Part shown: one piece after another, positions 1-7,545 of the stretch
Position numbering within the stretch: the first letter of the stretch is position 1
How the letters are laid out: each line of letters opens with the position of its first letter
Assembly (NCBI GenBank): GCA_015523055.1
Contig: WALD01000109.1
Coordinates: 1-15,905, forward strand
DNA: 15,905 nucleotides
Direction: 5' to 3'
From: Candidatus Altarchaeota archaeon
GTDB taxonomy: Archaea; Altiarchaeota; Altiarchaeia; IMC4; QMZM01
Made by a program: the position numbers and the translations under genes
The notes under the pieces: generated by a model
Databases searched by the model: none
Seen by the model: the letters and a program-made list of their open reading frames with translations, nothing else
Told to the model about the DNA's origin: nothing

Positions 1-5
1 GTAGA

Positions 6-17
6 TGTATTTTAATC
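6..17 (+). promoter_or_regulatory. Possible TATA box for the ornithine cyclodeaminase gene
   Basis: An AT-rich TATTTTAA-like element is centred about 28 bases before the ATG at 40, the spacing expected for an archaeal leaderless transcript. A second TATA-like string at 32-38 is too close to the ATG to drive it. There is no Shine-Dalgarno sequence. The call rests on spacing and composition only. Confidence 0.35.
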
Positions 18-39
18 CAGGATTCTAATCTTTTATAAG

Positions 40-1239
40 ATGAAAGAGGAGATTGAGCTTCGGGGCCATATAATTGACTCTCTTATTCTTCCAAAGGTTC
101 TGGATACGATAATGGACATGCGCGGGAATTTTCAGATTCTTCAGCTTGAGGTAGGCAAGACAAAGACCGACGAGAGCTATGCCAGAATTCTCGTTGAGGG
201 TCATGCAGAGCTGTTTGATGAGCTGGAGAGATTGGGTGCATTACTGCCCAGAGAGGAGGTGAATACCTCTGCCGCTCCGAGAGATAAAGTACTTCCGGAT
301 AACTTCTATGGAACAACGCATCATCCAACATTTGTCTATCTCAACGGAAAATGGGAACCGGTAAGGAACCTGGAGATGGACTGCGTTATTGTCATTGAGG
401 GTAACAAAGCCATTTGCAAGAGGCAGGGGCTGGTGAAGAAGGGTGAGAATGTTGTTGTTGGGCTGAAGGGTATCAGGGTTGAGGCCCCTCAGAGGTCAAG
501 GGAGCCGACAGACATCTTTGGATTCATGTCGTCTGAGATCTCACCAGAGAAGCCAATAAATTCACTTATCAAAGACCTTGCAAAGGAGATGAAGAGGGTT
601 AAGGACAGGAAAGGATTTATCATCCATGTTGTGGGGACTGCGATGGCTCACACCGGGGCAGACAGATCCCTTTCTGAGCTTATAAAGATGGGTTATGTTC
701 AGGCAATCTTTACAGGGAACGGGTTTGCTGTAATGGATGTTGAAAAGCAACTCTTTGGGACAACTCTTGGGATGGACGAAAAGAGCGGAAGGGTTCTAAA
801 AAGAGGATATAAGAGCCATCTGGTTGCAATCAACGAGATAGATAAGGCAGGCAGCATAGAAAAGGCGGTCGAAAGAGGGGTTCTCAGGGATGGTGTTCTT
901 TATAACTGTGTGAAAAAAAAGATTCCGTTTGTGATTGGAGGCTCTCTCAGGGACGATGGTCCGTTGCCGGATACAATAACGGATGTAATGGAGGCACAGG
1001 ACCGGATGAGAGAATACGTCCGGGATGCCGACATGTGCATGATTTATGCCTCAATGCTTCATGGTATAGCAACAGGGAACATGCTTCCATCCAGAGTAAA
1101 GACAGTGGTGATAGACATCAATCCCTATGTCGTAACAAGACTGCAGGATCGTGGCACGACACAAGCTCTTGGCATAGTATCTGACCCGGCAGTAGTTCTT
1201 CCGATGCTGGTGCTGGAGATTAAGAAGCTGGAGGAGTAG
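40..1239 (+). CDS. Archaeal ornithine cyclodeaminase family protein (TIGR00300, LOR/SDH-domain)
   Basis: This 399-aa protein matches the archaeal TIGR00300 family. A member from Methanococcus is known to convert ornithine to proline and ammonia, and from memory the current family name describes a nickel-pincer-nucleotide-dependent ornithine cyclodeaminase. The N-terminal third (about 1-110) is the conserved LOR/SDH domain, with the family start (ELRGHIIDS, residues 6-14) and the TTHHPTF motif near 92-98. The C-terminal half (about 190-399) is a nucleotide-binding domain with VVGTAMAHTGAD near 197-208, TGNGFAVMDVEKQLFGTTLG near 225-244 and a GGS turn near 303. The start is chosen because family members begin a few residues before ELRGHIIDS. 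The gene stands alone on the plus strand; no proline or arginine pathway genes are nearby. The family call is firm, the substrate is inferred. Confidence 0.88.
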   Translation: MKEEIELRGHIIDSLILPKVLDTIMDMRGNFQILQLEVGKTKTDESYARILVEGHAELFDELERLGALLPREEVNTSAAPRDKVLPDNFYGTTHHPTFVYLNGKWEPVRNLEMDCVIVIEGNKAICKRQGLVKKGENVVVGLKGIRVEAPQRSREPTDIFGFMSSEISPEKPINSLIKDLAKEMKRVKDRKGFIIHVVGTAMAHTGADRSLSELIKMGYVQAIFTGNGFAVMDVEKQLFGTTLGMDEKSGRVLKRGYKSHLVAINEIDKAGSIEKAVERGVLRDGVLYNCVKKKIPFVIGGSLRDDGPLPDTITDVMEAQDRMREYVRDADMCMIYASMLHGIATGNMLPSRVKTVVIDINPYVVTRLQDRGTTQALGIVSDPAVVLPMLVLEIKKLEE

Positions 1240-1246
1240 TATCCTT

Positions 1247-1279
1247 ATAGGAGTTGATGTAATCGTTTATAACTCCTAT
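1247..1279 (+). repeat. 9-bp perfect inverted repeat after the cyclodeaminase gene
   Basis: ATAGGAGTT (1247-1255) and AACTCCTAT (1271-1279) can form a perfect 9-bp stem with a 15-base loop, seven bases after the stop codon. No T-run follows, so it is not a typical archaeal terminator. It could protect the 3' end of the mRNA or be a protein-binding site. Confidence 0.5.
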
Positions 1280-1344
1280 CCTTTGTGTGTAGATACCAGC
1301 CCTGATCTTATGGAAGTTAGTCCCGGTAAGGCCTTCCAGAAGGT

Positions 1345-1354
1345 CTTATAAAAG
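1345..1354 (+). promoter_or_regulatory. TATA box of the tRNA-Arg gene
   Basis: CTTATAAAAG lies about 38 bases before the first base of the mature tRNA. Initiation about 26 bases downstream would leave a leader of roughly a dozen bases for RNase P to remove. It is the best TATA match in the 148-base gap between the cyclodeaminase gene and the tRNA. The rest of that gap holds only the 9-bp inverted repeat. Confidence 0.5.
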
Positions 1355-1387
1355 CTATATTTCTGCTCGAAATCGGATATAATTAAC

Positions 1388-1603
1388 GGGCCCATAGGGT
1401 AGTCTGGATATCCTTGGGGACTTCGGAGAACCCCTTTTCTTTTAGAAAAAGGAAAGGTGTTGCAAATGGGAAACCCAAAGGGTTTCTCATTTTTCAAAAT
1501 TGGCGTAGCCAATTTTCAAATCCCCCAAAAGAAAACTATTCGTGGGATGGAATGCTTAGTTCAAAGATATCCCCAGACCCGGGTTCAAATCCCGGCGGGT
1601 CCG
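1388..1603 (+). tRNA. tRNA-Arg (anticodon UCG), interrupted by an intron
   Basis: Exon 1 is 1388-1426 and exon 2 is 1569-1603, giving a 74-nt mature tRNA. Visible parts are the acceptor strand GGGCCCA, a D-loop with GG followed by A20 (an arginine identity base), an anticodon stem GGGGA/TCCCC (1416-1420 with 1570-1574), anticodon loop CTTCGG+A with anticodon TCG, a four-base variable loop, and a perfect T arm CCGGG-TTCAAAT-CCCGG (1579-1595). The 3' acceptor strand is CGGGTCC with discriminator G1603. CCA is not encoded. Position 7-66 is an A-C mismatch and 3-70 is G-U. Splicing must occur at the canonical 37/38 position, because only joining these exons yields a seven-base anticodon loop. Confidence 0.9.
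1427..1568 (+). other. 142-nt tRNA intron with bulge-helix-bulge splice site and three hairpins
   Basis: The splice-site fold is visible. The anticodon stem is followed by helix C1421-T1423 with A1564-G1566 plus a C-A mismatch (1424/1563). Three-base bulges GGA (1425-1427) and ATA (1567-1569) follow, then an inner helix GAAC (1428-1431) with GTTC (1559-1562). Cutting after the second base of each bulge gives exactly the ends 1426/1427 and 1568/1569, as the archaeal splicing endonuclease would. Inside are three hairpins: 1433-1440 with 1444-1452 (8 bp, one bulged A), 1465-1476 with 1480-1491 (12 bp, one G-T, three-base loop) and 1496-1504 with 1508-1516 (9 bp perfect, three-base loop). Most archaeal tRNA introns are far shorter. 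No credible ORF is present. Confidence 0.85.
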
Positions 1604-1636
1604 TTGAACTGGAATCAGATGATAATCCTCCCATAT

Positions 1637-1936
1637 TCAATCCTCGTTATCTTTTTTACCCATCCTGGCCCTGACCTGCCACAGCACCAGGCCAATAAGA
1701 GAAACGAGAACGACTGCTGCAGTTGATGTGAAGGCCGTTATCGGCATGGAGAGATTCTTGTCGCCGAAGTAGAGGAGGAAGGGTGAGGTGAGGCCGAGAA
1801 CTATACTTATTCCAAGCCGTTCAACTATGTCAAGGTCCTTCTTTTTCGGGAATATTGCAAGACTCAGAAAAACACCCGGGACCATCACAATAAGAATCAT
1901 GCTGATTGCTGTTATTCCTATAGTAATTAATTCCAT
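1637..1936 (-). CDS. Small DUF1616-like membrane protein
   Basis: This 99-aa protein has three hydrophobic segments (about 4-28, 42-57 and 65-88) and a charged C-terminal tail. The region around 18-48 (PGVFLSLAIFPKKKDLDIVERLG) resembles the N-terminus of archaeal DUF1616 membrane proteins, whose function is unknown. Those proteins are normally much longer, so this is either a compact stand-alone form or a remnant of a larger gene. It is the last gene of the minus-strand cluster, 27 bases after the flavoprotein gene, and converges on the tRNA with a 33-base gap. It has no Shine-Dalgarno site. An ATTTATTTAAT element about 22-28 bases upstream could be its own promoter. Confidence 0.65.
   Translation of the reverse strand: MELITIGITAISMILIVMVPGVFLSLAIFPKKKDLDIVERLGISIVLGLTSPFLLYFGDKNLSMPITAFTSTAAVVLVSLIGLVLWQVRARMGKKDNED
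1652..1657 (+). terminator. Oligo-T run, probable tRNA terminator
   Basis: Six consecutive T residues on the plus strand lie about 50 bases after the tRNA 3' end. Archaeal RNA polymerase terminates on oligo-T tracts. The run falls in the 3' coding end of the convergent gene, where it encodes lysines on the other strand. Confidence 0.4.
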
Positions 1937-1963
1937 ATATAAAAATGGGATTCATTAAATAAA

Positions 1964-3010
1964 TCAGAGCAAATCCATTAGAAATCGCGGGGAATTCAGG
2001 AGCAGTCTGAATGTAAATGATGGATTCATCAGAAGGGACGACAGCGACCTTGAAGCAATGTCCATATCGCCCTTTTTCTCGAGGCTTTCCTTGTATTCGT
2101 TAACCAGGGAGAATAGTCGTTCTATGTTTTTATTTGAGAGATTGTCCAGAAATCTTCTGAGAATGAGATGGAGCCAGAGTTCTCTCCCTATCTCTGCCCT
2201 CCAAAGTTTTTCGTAGTCTTTTTTGCAAGCATGCCTTGATGCCAGACCACCCATTACAACGCCTCCCCCCGTTGTTGCTTTTACATGCCCTGCTGAATCC
2301 CCAACCGTTATAATCCTGCCGTAGTCTGTCCTGATATTTGGATCATAAAGGGGAATGATGCCATAATTCCTTTTTAATATTCTTGAATTCTTTATTCTTC
2401 CATCCCTCCTCAATTCTTTTACAAATTCCTCAAGCCAGGGGGTCGGGTTTTCCCTCGTGCAGAGGCCAACCCTGCAGTAATCCCCTGTTGGAATTATCCA
2501 TGAGAAGAATTGAGGGACGTTGAAGTGCAACTCAACAAAATCCGGGTCGCAGTCAGCTTTCAGTTCATACTGCGCTCCAAGGAGGAATTCCCCCGGCGTC
2601 TCAAGGCCCAGTTTCCTATGCAGCTGATAGTTTGTGCCTGTTGCAAGGACGATTCTGTCGGCCTTAAGCTTGTTGATGTCTTTCACCCCCTCATTGACAA
2701 ATTCAATCCCAGAATCAATTGCAGAATTCAGCAGCTCTTCGTCGAATTCTTGCCTGTCAACGACATAGGCCTTGTCTTTTCTGGCATCAATCTCAATCAG
2801 CCTTTTTGAGGGAGAATATATCCTTGCCCCCCTGACTTTGTTGAGGAATTCCGGCCGGATCCCGAGCCTTTTCAGCCCGGATATGCTTATAAGGCCGGCG
2901 CACTGCACTGGCTGTTTTCTGTGCTCCTCATAGAGGATAACATCGTGCCCTTTAGAATTCAACGCAGTAATGCAGCCAGCCGGACCAGCACCTATTATGG
3001 AGATATTCAT
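1964..3010 (-). CDS. Geranylgeranyl-reductase-family FAD-dependent oxidoreductase
   Basis: This 348-aa flavoprotein belongs to the digeranylgeranylglycerophospholipid reductase family, whose members saturate isoprenoid double bonds of archaeal membrane lipids or quinones. The N-terminus carries the Rossmann dinucleotide motif GAGPAG (7-12). It is followed by CAGLIS (37-42), the GGR-type substrate/flavin-loop cysteine motif. ATG at 123-125 is the second FAD contact. VGDSAG at 236-241 followed by KATTGGG (244-250) is the family's FAD-binding signature. It is slightly shorter than typical GGRs (about 390-400 aa). Its ATG overlaps the purA stop as ATGA, so translation is coupled to purA. The fold and family are certain; the substrate is not shown by the sequence. 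Confidence 0.85.
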   Translation of the reverse strand: MNISIIGAGPAGCITALNSKGHDVILYEEHRKQPVQCAGLISISGLKRLGIRPEFLNKVRGARIYSPSKRLIEIDARKDKAYVVDRQEFDEELLNSAIDSGIEFVNEGVKDINKLKADRIVLATGTNYQLHRKLGLETPGEFLLGAQYELKADCDPDFVELHFNVPQFFSWIIPTGDYCRVGLCTRENPTPWLEEFVKELRRDGRIKNSRILKRNYGIIPLYDPNIRTDYGRIITVGDSAGHVKATTGGGVVMGGLASRHACKKDYEKLWRAEIGRELWLHLILRRFLDNLSNKNIERLFSLVNEYKESLEKKGDMDIASRSLSSLLMNPSFTFRLLLNSPRFLMDLL

Positions 3011-4089
3011 TTCTCTCTCATATCAATTGTATCTGTGGCATCCGGCCCCGTTGATATTAATGATACCCTGATTCCGATGCCTGATTCAATCCTCCTGATA
3101 TGCTCCTTCGCCCGTTCAGAGAGTTTATCATAGCGGGTAACCTTATAACATTCCGGGAACAGCTTGTCTAAACACGCTATCCCTATCTCAGTGGCTCCAT
3201 TGACCATGGCGGAGTATTTTGCAAGCTCTATATCAAAGTCCCCAATTCTTCTCCTTCGCATGGTTACCGTCCCCTTCTCCCCCAGATATTCAGCGAGGGT
3301 TTCATTTACGGTGCCTGCATCTATGCCTTTATCCCTTGCGTCCTTGAGAACGCCTTTCCATAGGGGATAATTATTTATATTCTCCTCGGTCAGCATGGTA
3401 TTTAGAGGACCTTCCCCTACCCTTGTTGTATATGCCTTGTAGATGACCATTACCCTGTCAACCCTCGTTGGGCCTATGCCGATGTCAACAGCAGCCATGG
3501 AAGCAGAGGTGTCCTTTGAGGTTACATAAGGATAAGTGCCATAAAAGAGAGAGAGACCGAAGCCCTGACTTGCTTCCAAAAGGACATTTCTGCCTGAGTC
3601 AATAGCAGAATTCACCTCCAGAGGCACATCAGCTAAATACGGCTCCAGTTCCGGAATGCTCTTTGCGAGCTTTATTGTCCTGTTGGCTCTCTCAGCATTG
3701 GCTGGGCCGCAACCGCTCCCGGTAGTTCCGACCCCATCCTTCAGGAATGAATTGGATGTGTCCTCATTTCTGTGCTTTTCCTCTATGATTGCACATCTTT
3801 TGTCAATGAAGATTCTACCCTCTATTCCAGTCATACTGACCTCCTCAAGAAATACATCTGGATTTATCAGAACTCCTGCTCCAATCATCAGTTTTGAACT
3901 CTCGTTCACGAAACCGCAGGGAACCATCCTCAGCCCAAATTTCTTCCCTGCATTATAGATCGTGTGCCCTGCGTTTGGGCCTACACCAGCCCTTGCGACG
4001 ATATCTGGTTTGTCCTTAAGGGCAAGGTAGGATACTATTTTCCCCTTTCCCTCATCTCCAAAGTGTCCGCCGGTTACGATTGTTACCAT
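3007..4089 (-). CDS. purA: Adenylosuccinate synthetase, short archaeal type
   Basis: PurA joins IMP and aspartate using GTP to make adenylosuccinate, the first committed step from IMP to AMP, in the cytosol. The N-terminal signature GDEGKGK (11-17) contains the catalytic Asp12, and AGHT (40-43) contains the catalytic His42. TTGSGCGPANAERANR (about 122-137) is the IMP-binding stretch. At 360 aa it matches archaeal enzymes, which lack segments of the roughly 430-aa bacterial form. It starts two bases after the restriction-modification stop codon and overlaps the next gene by four bases. A GGGGG run about nine bases before the ATG may be a weak ribosome site. No other purine genes are in the window. 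Confidence 0.95.
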   Translation of the reverse strand: MVTIVTGGHFGDEGKGKIVSYLALKDKPDIVARAGVGPNAGHTIYNAGKKFGLRMVPCGFVNESSKLMIGAGVLINPDVFLEEVSMTGIEGRIFIDKRCAIIEEKHRNEDTSNSFLKDGVGTTGSGCGPANAERANRTIKLAKSIPELEPYLADVPLEVNSAIDSGRNVLLEASQGFGLSLFYGTYPYVTSKDTSASMAAVDIGIGPTRVDRVMVIYKAYTTRVGEGPLNTMLTEENINNYPLWKGVLKDARDKGIDAGTVNETLAEYLGEKGTVTMRRRRIGDFDIELAKYSAMVNGATEIGIACLDKLFPECYKVTRYDKLSERAKEHIRRIESGIGIRVSLISTGPDATDTIDMREK

Positions 4090-4091
4090 TT

Positions 4092-7000
4092 TTATATTCC
4101 CCCTTCAATAATCCTTTTTTCATTATTATCAATCTTATAAAGCCCATAAACCAGTTCATTTATTTCATTCTCGATTTTCTCAATTTTTCCTTTAACTTCA
4201 CTACTGTTGAAGGTGCCTTTCTCTACAATCTCCTTTAGAATCCTATCAGATTTTGGAACCTTTATGTTGTGGATTATTCCTTTAATGTCTTTCGTCTTCT
4301 TCAGTTTCTCTGAAATAGAATTGAGATAAATCACAGCAAAATCGAGAACCTTTTTGTTTTTTATCTGCACATAATCATCCGAATTAATGAAAATTTTGTC
4401 GCCCTTAACATCAGATTTCTCAAATCTGGCACTGTCTTTTATCTGAAAAGAAACAGATGAGAGGTTGTAAAGTTTTTGCGTTTCCTGTCCGTTTAGTAGT
4501 TCTTCTATGTTTATTGGCTCTGACTTTTTGGTTAGGTCTAAAATTTCGTCTACTTTCTTAGTTATTTGGTTTGCGATTTTCTTTTCTTCTGGCGTTTCTG
4601 GGAGCTTGATAGGAAGTTTTTCTAAATATTTTGTGCTGTATTGGTAATAACCACTCTGTTTTATTGGTGCAATATATTTCAGATAATATTCTGAAACCTT
4701 TGAGTTTAGAATACCTAAAAGAAATTTGATATTGACATCTTCATCTGTAGGGATGATGGCATAAACTCCCGCGGTTCCACCTACAAAGAAATAACCGTTA
4801 TCATCCAAAGCAAAATTGTTTTTATCTGTGAGGGCAGGAGTTAGTATTTTTGGTTTATTATAATAATCGGCATAATCAAAGTACATAAGAGAATACCAAA
4901 CACCTGTTCTTTGTTCTGCTGTTTTTCCATACATCAATCTTTTTCTAAGTTCAGTTTCATTGTTTTTAAGAAAATCGTAGGTATTTGAATATTGGTCTCT
5001 AATCTCCTTTTCAGATATTGGCAAAAATTTTTCATCCTTTACCCTATGAGGACATACAACGTAAGAACCAGCCCAACCGATATTCCATCTTCTTACCTCT
5101 CTGCCCCGTAGGATGGGTTTTAATAACTCCTTTTCTATTTGTGCTTTATCTTTTTTGGATGAGAACTCTACGATTCTTTCATTGATATATTTTGTTATTG
5201 TTCCAACATAAATGGGATCTTTGCCTGACAAAATACCATAAAGGATTTTACTGATATTCCCTAAAGGCGTGCCATTATCCTCTATCCTGTTTAATATTTT
5301 TGATTCTACCTCGGGAGCCAATTGCCAAGAATCTTCACCAAGTTTATTTTGCTCTAACTCATACAGATCAAAATAAGAACCATACTGTTCCTTCTTTCCA
5401 AAACTGAAGAATATGTCCTTAATCAAATCATCTTTTGGTGCTTTAACTCTTATGAACCTGAATAATCCATCTTTCGTTTTACTTTTTTTGAAAATGAGAA
5501 TTGCTGGATAGTTTGTAACATCTCTAAACACTCCTGAATCTCCAAAATCGATTATGCTAAGTATCTTGGAGTTCTCCAAAATGTATTTTCTTAACTTCTT
5601 ACCATACTCCCTATTCATAAACTGGTTGGAAGTTATGTAACCAAAACCTCCCCCATCATTAAGCCATTTTAAGCCCCGTTCTATGAAGGGAACATATAGA
5701 TCAAAATTACTATATGCCGATAAATAATTTTCTGTAAGGTATTTTCTAGTCCCCTCATCCAGCAACTGCACCCTGACATAAGGCGGATTCCCCACTACAA
5801 AGTCAAATTTCTTATTCTTGATTTCATTGATTTCCTCCTGTTCCTCCAGAAAGGTTGTATAGCTGTAATCCAGAATCTGTTTTTGTTTTGGGAGTTCAAG
5901 GGAGTTCGTCCTGTAAATCCTGAATCTCCCAAGTTTATAGTCCTTGTTATTCTCCCTGACTTTCTGGTATAAATCTACTATCTGGAAAAGCATATTCATC
6001 TCTGCGATGTGGCAGGCGAATGGATTAATATCTAATCCATAGATGTGTCCCTTTATTGCCTCAAGAATTATCTTTGCTTCATCGGGACTTAATCTCCCCA
6101 CTATCTCCTTCCAGTTTTTTGGGTCTCTCAGTTCTTTTTTATCTGCCTTACCGAATTTCATCAAGAACCTGCTCGTAAGTCTTCTTGTTGCTCTCACAAG
6201 GAAACCCCCCGAACCGCACGCGGGATCAAGTAGATCATTGGTTTCTATGTCGTGGCTATAAGTGTATCTAATAGATGTCAGGATGTAATCAATTACTTCT
6301 ATGGGTGTGTAGAACTCCCCCAACCTCTTTCTTTCGCCGCTAGGCAGATACTTCTCATAGAGGTTCCCTAGGATGTCCCTGTCAACGTGCGTGAAATCAA
6401 ACTGGTTCAGAATCCATAGGATCCTATTCAGGATTTGATTCAGTTCCCCATCACCTGTCCTGAACCAGTCAAGGATGCCAATCTCATAAAAATGAGGATA
6501 TAGACCTGAAGCAATGTTAAATGCCCAGTCAAGCACCTCCTTGTACTCGCTATCCTCATGTATCGTTCTCTGTCTTAATATTTCTATGCCGCCGTTGGAG
6601 ATATTCTTGGGTAGTAGTCCTTTATCTTCACATATTCTTATGAAAAGTAACTTGTTCAGAAGGACATATATGCTTTCTTTGCAGAATACTTCTTTAACCT
6701 CATCATCAGGTAGATCGCTTTTCCCGGAGTACTCCTTCCATAGACCAAAACCGGAAAAGGATAGATATTTTTTGTACTTCTCCTCCGTCTTCTGCCTATA
6801 TCTAATGATTGAGTGATTAAGTTCTTTATCTCCGTTTTTTCTCAGTTCTTCATCAATATTGTTGAGTTCGTGGGTGTACTTCTCGTATCCTTCCTTGTAC
6901 TCCCCAAACGCCCTTAACGTATAGCCCAAAAGGAGGTTATTGGCAATAAAATTCAGCCTGTCCAGTAGTTTTCTAAATCCGGCTTCCTTCGTTATATCAA

Positions 7001-7520
7001 TCCTTGCATAGGTTCCATCAAATTCTCTGTATTTGTTCGGGTTAAACAAAATCTCCTTACTCAGATTGTTAAGAAACAGTATTTGCGTTTTTTCCCCTGA
7101 TGATAACTCCAATGGCTTGCGATTCAGAATCTTAGAAAAATCCAAATCTGCCCTCAACTCACTTCCTGTTTTTTTAATCTTCCATACCTTTAATCGCAGG
7201 AAATTAGTTAGTCCTATGTATTTTGTGGTTTCCTCTTCATACTTAAATGCCTGTTCTTCGTGTTTTATACTGTCAATGTCCTCCTGAGGTCTCTTGGTCT
7301 CTATTTTAACAACTGCAAAGTTGTTTTCGTCAAATATAGTTAAATCTGCTCTTTTCTTTTCCCATTTAATATCCCTTCTTTCATAACCCAATACACGCCT
7401 TAAAAACAATTCATCAAAGGTTCGTCTGAGTTCCAATTCTGAAGAACCCTTTTCTATCTCCGCAATTGTGGTCCTAAACGATTTTATTACATTATCCGTA
7501 AAATCGGATTCTTTATTCAT
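4092..7520 (-). CDS. Type IIG-like restriction-modification enzyme (nuclease + N6-adenine methyltransferase + specificity domain)
   Basis: This 1142-aa chain combines all parts of a restriction-modification system. Near the N-terminus a PD-(D/E)XK-type nuclease motif is visible: Asp59 in RADL, then E74-T-K76. A long helical linker covers about 170-390. GEFYTP (401-406) precedes the methyltransferase core: motif I DPACGSGGF (432-440, AdoMet), motif II GLDINP (495-500) and catalytic motif IV NPPY (578-581), an N6-adenine type. About 750-990 resembles the TaqI-like C-terminal target-recognition domain, and the end (about 1080-1135) looks coiled-coil. The length fits Eco57I-like type IIG enzymes. 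It sits 25 bases after the cupin stop and two bases before purA. It is visibly A+T-richer than its neighbours and contains no GAATTC, so recent acquisition is likely. The recognition sequence cannot be read from the protein. Confidence 0.9.
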   Translation of the reverse strand: MNKESDFTDNVIKSFRTTIAEIEKGSSELELRRTFDELFLRRVLGYERRDIKWEKKRADLTIFDENNFAVVKIETKRPQEDIDSIKHEEQAFKYEEETTKYIGLTNFLRLKVWKIKKTGSELRADLDFSKILNRKPLELSSGEKTQILFLNNLSKEILFNPNKYREFDGTYARIDITKEAGFRKLLDRLNFIANNLLLGYTLRAFGEYKEGYEKYTHELNNIDEELRKNGDKELNHSIIRYRQKTEEKYKKYLSFSGFGLWKEYSGKSDLPDDEVKEVFCKESIYVLLNKLLFIRICEDKGLLPKNISNGGIEILRQRTIHEDSEYKEVLDWAFNIASGLYPHFYEIGILDWFRTGDGELNQILNRILWILNQFDFTHVDRDILGNLYEKYLPSGERKRLGEFYTPIEVIDYILTSIRYTYSHDIETNDLLDPACGSGGFLVRATRRLTSRFLMKFGKADKKELRDPKNWKEIVGRLSPDEAKIILEAIKGHIYGLDINPFACHIAEMNMLFQIVDLYQKVRENNKDYKLGRFRIYRTNSLELPKQKQILDYSYTTFLEEQEEINEIKNKKFDFVVGNPPYVRVQLLDEGTRKYLTENYLSAYSNFDLYVPFIERGLKWLNDGGGFGYITSNQFMNREYGKKLRKYILENSKILSIIDFGDSGVFRDVTNYPAILIFKKSKTKDGLFRFIRVKAPKDDLIKDIFFSFGKKEQYGSYFDLYELEQNKLGEDSWQLAPEVESKILNRIEDNGTPLGNISKILYGILSGKDPIYVGTITKYINERIVEFSSKKDKAQIEKELLKPILRGREVRRWNIGWAGSYVVCPHRVKDEKFLPISEKEIRDQYSNTYDFLKNNETELRKRLMYGKTAEQRTGVWYSLMYFDYADYYNKPKILTPALTDKNNFALDDNGYFFVGGTAGVYAIIPTDEDVNIKFLLGILNSKVSEYYLKYIAPIKQSGYYQYSTKYLEKLPIKLPETPEEKKIANQITKKVDEILDLTKKSEPINIEELLNGQETQKLYNLSSVSFQIKDSARFEKSDVKGDKIFINSDDYVQIKNKKVLDFAVIYLNSISEKLKKTKDIKGIIHNIKVPKSDRILKEIVEKGTFNSSEVKGKIEKIENEINELVYGLYKIDNNEKRIIEGGI

Positions 7521-7545
7521 CCTGCTATAGTTCTATCCAATATTT

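Noticed and set aside
31..38. TTTATAAG as promoter of the cyclodeaminase gene
   Set aside because: It ends at the ATG, so transcription would start inside the conserved N-terminus. An element centred 28 bases upstream fits better.
1416..1434. GGGG...CCCC read as the anticodon stem of an uninterrupted tRNA
   Set aside because: The loop would be 11 bases and no variable loop or T arm follows. The CCCC at 1571-1574 with GGGGA gives a perfect stem and a seven-base loop after splicing.
1414..1726. Two overlapping plus-strand ORFs (86 and 89 aa) across the tRNA
   Set aside because: They run through tRNA exon 2, the intron hairpins and the 3' end of the convergent gene, have no family resemblance, and the tRNA structure explains the sequence.
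4092..7520. BREX PglX or a Type I HsdM as the identity of the large methyltransferase
   Set aside because: The N-terminal nuclease motif and C-terminal TaqI-like region on one chain, with no neighbouring Brx, HsdR or HsdS genes, fit a type IIG enzyme better.
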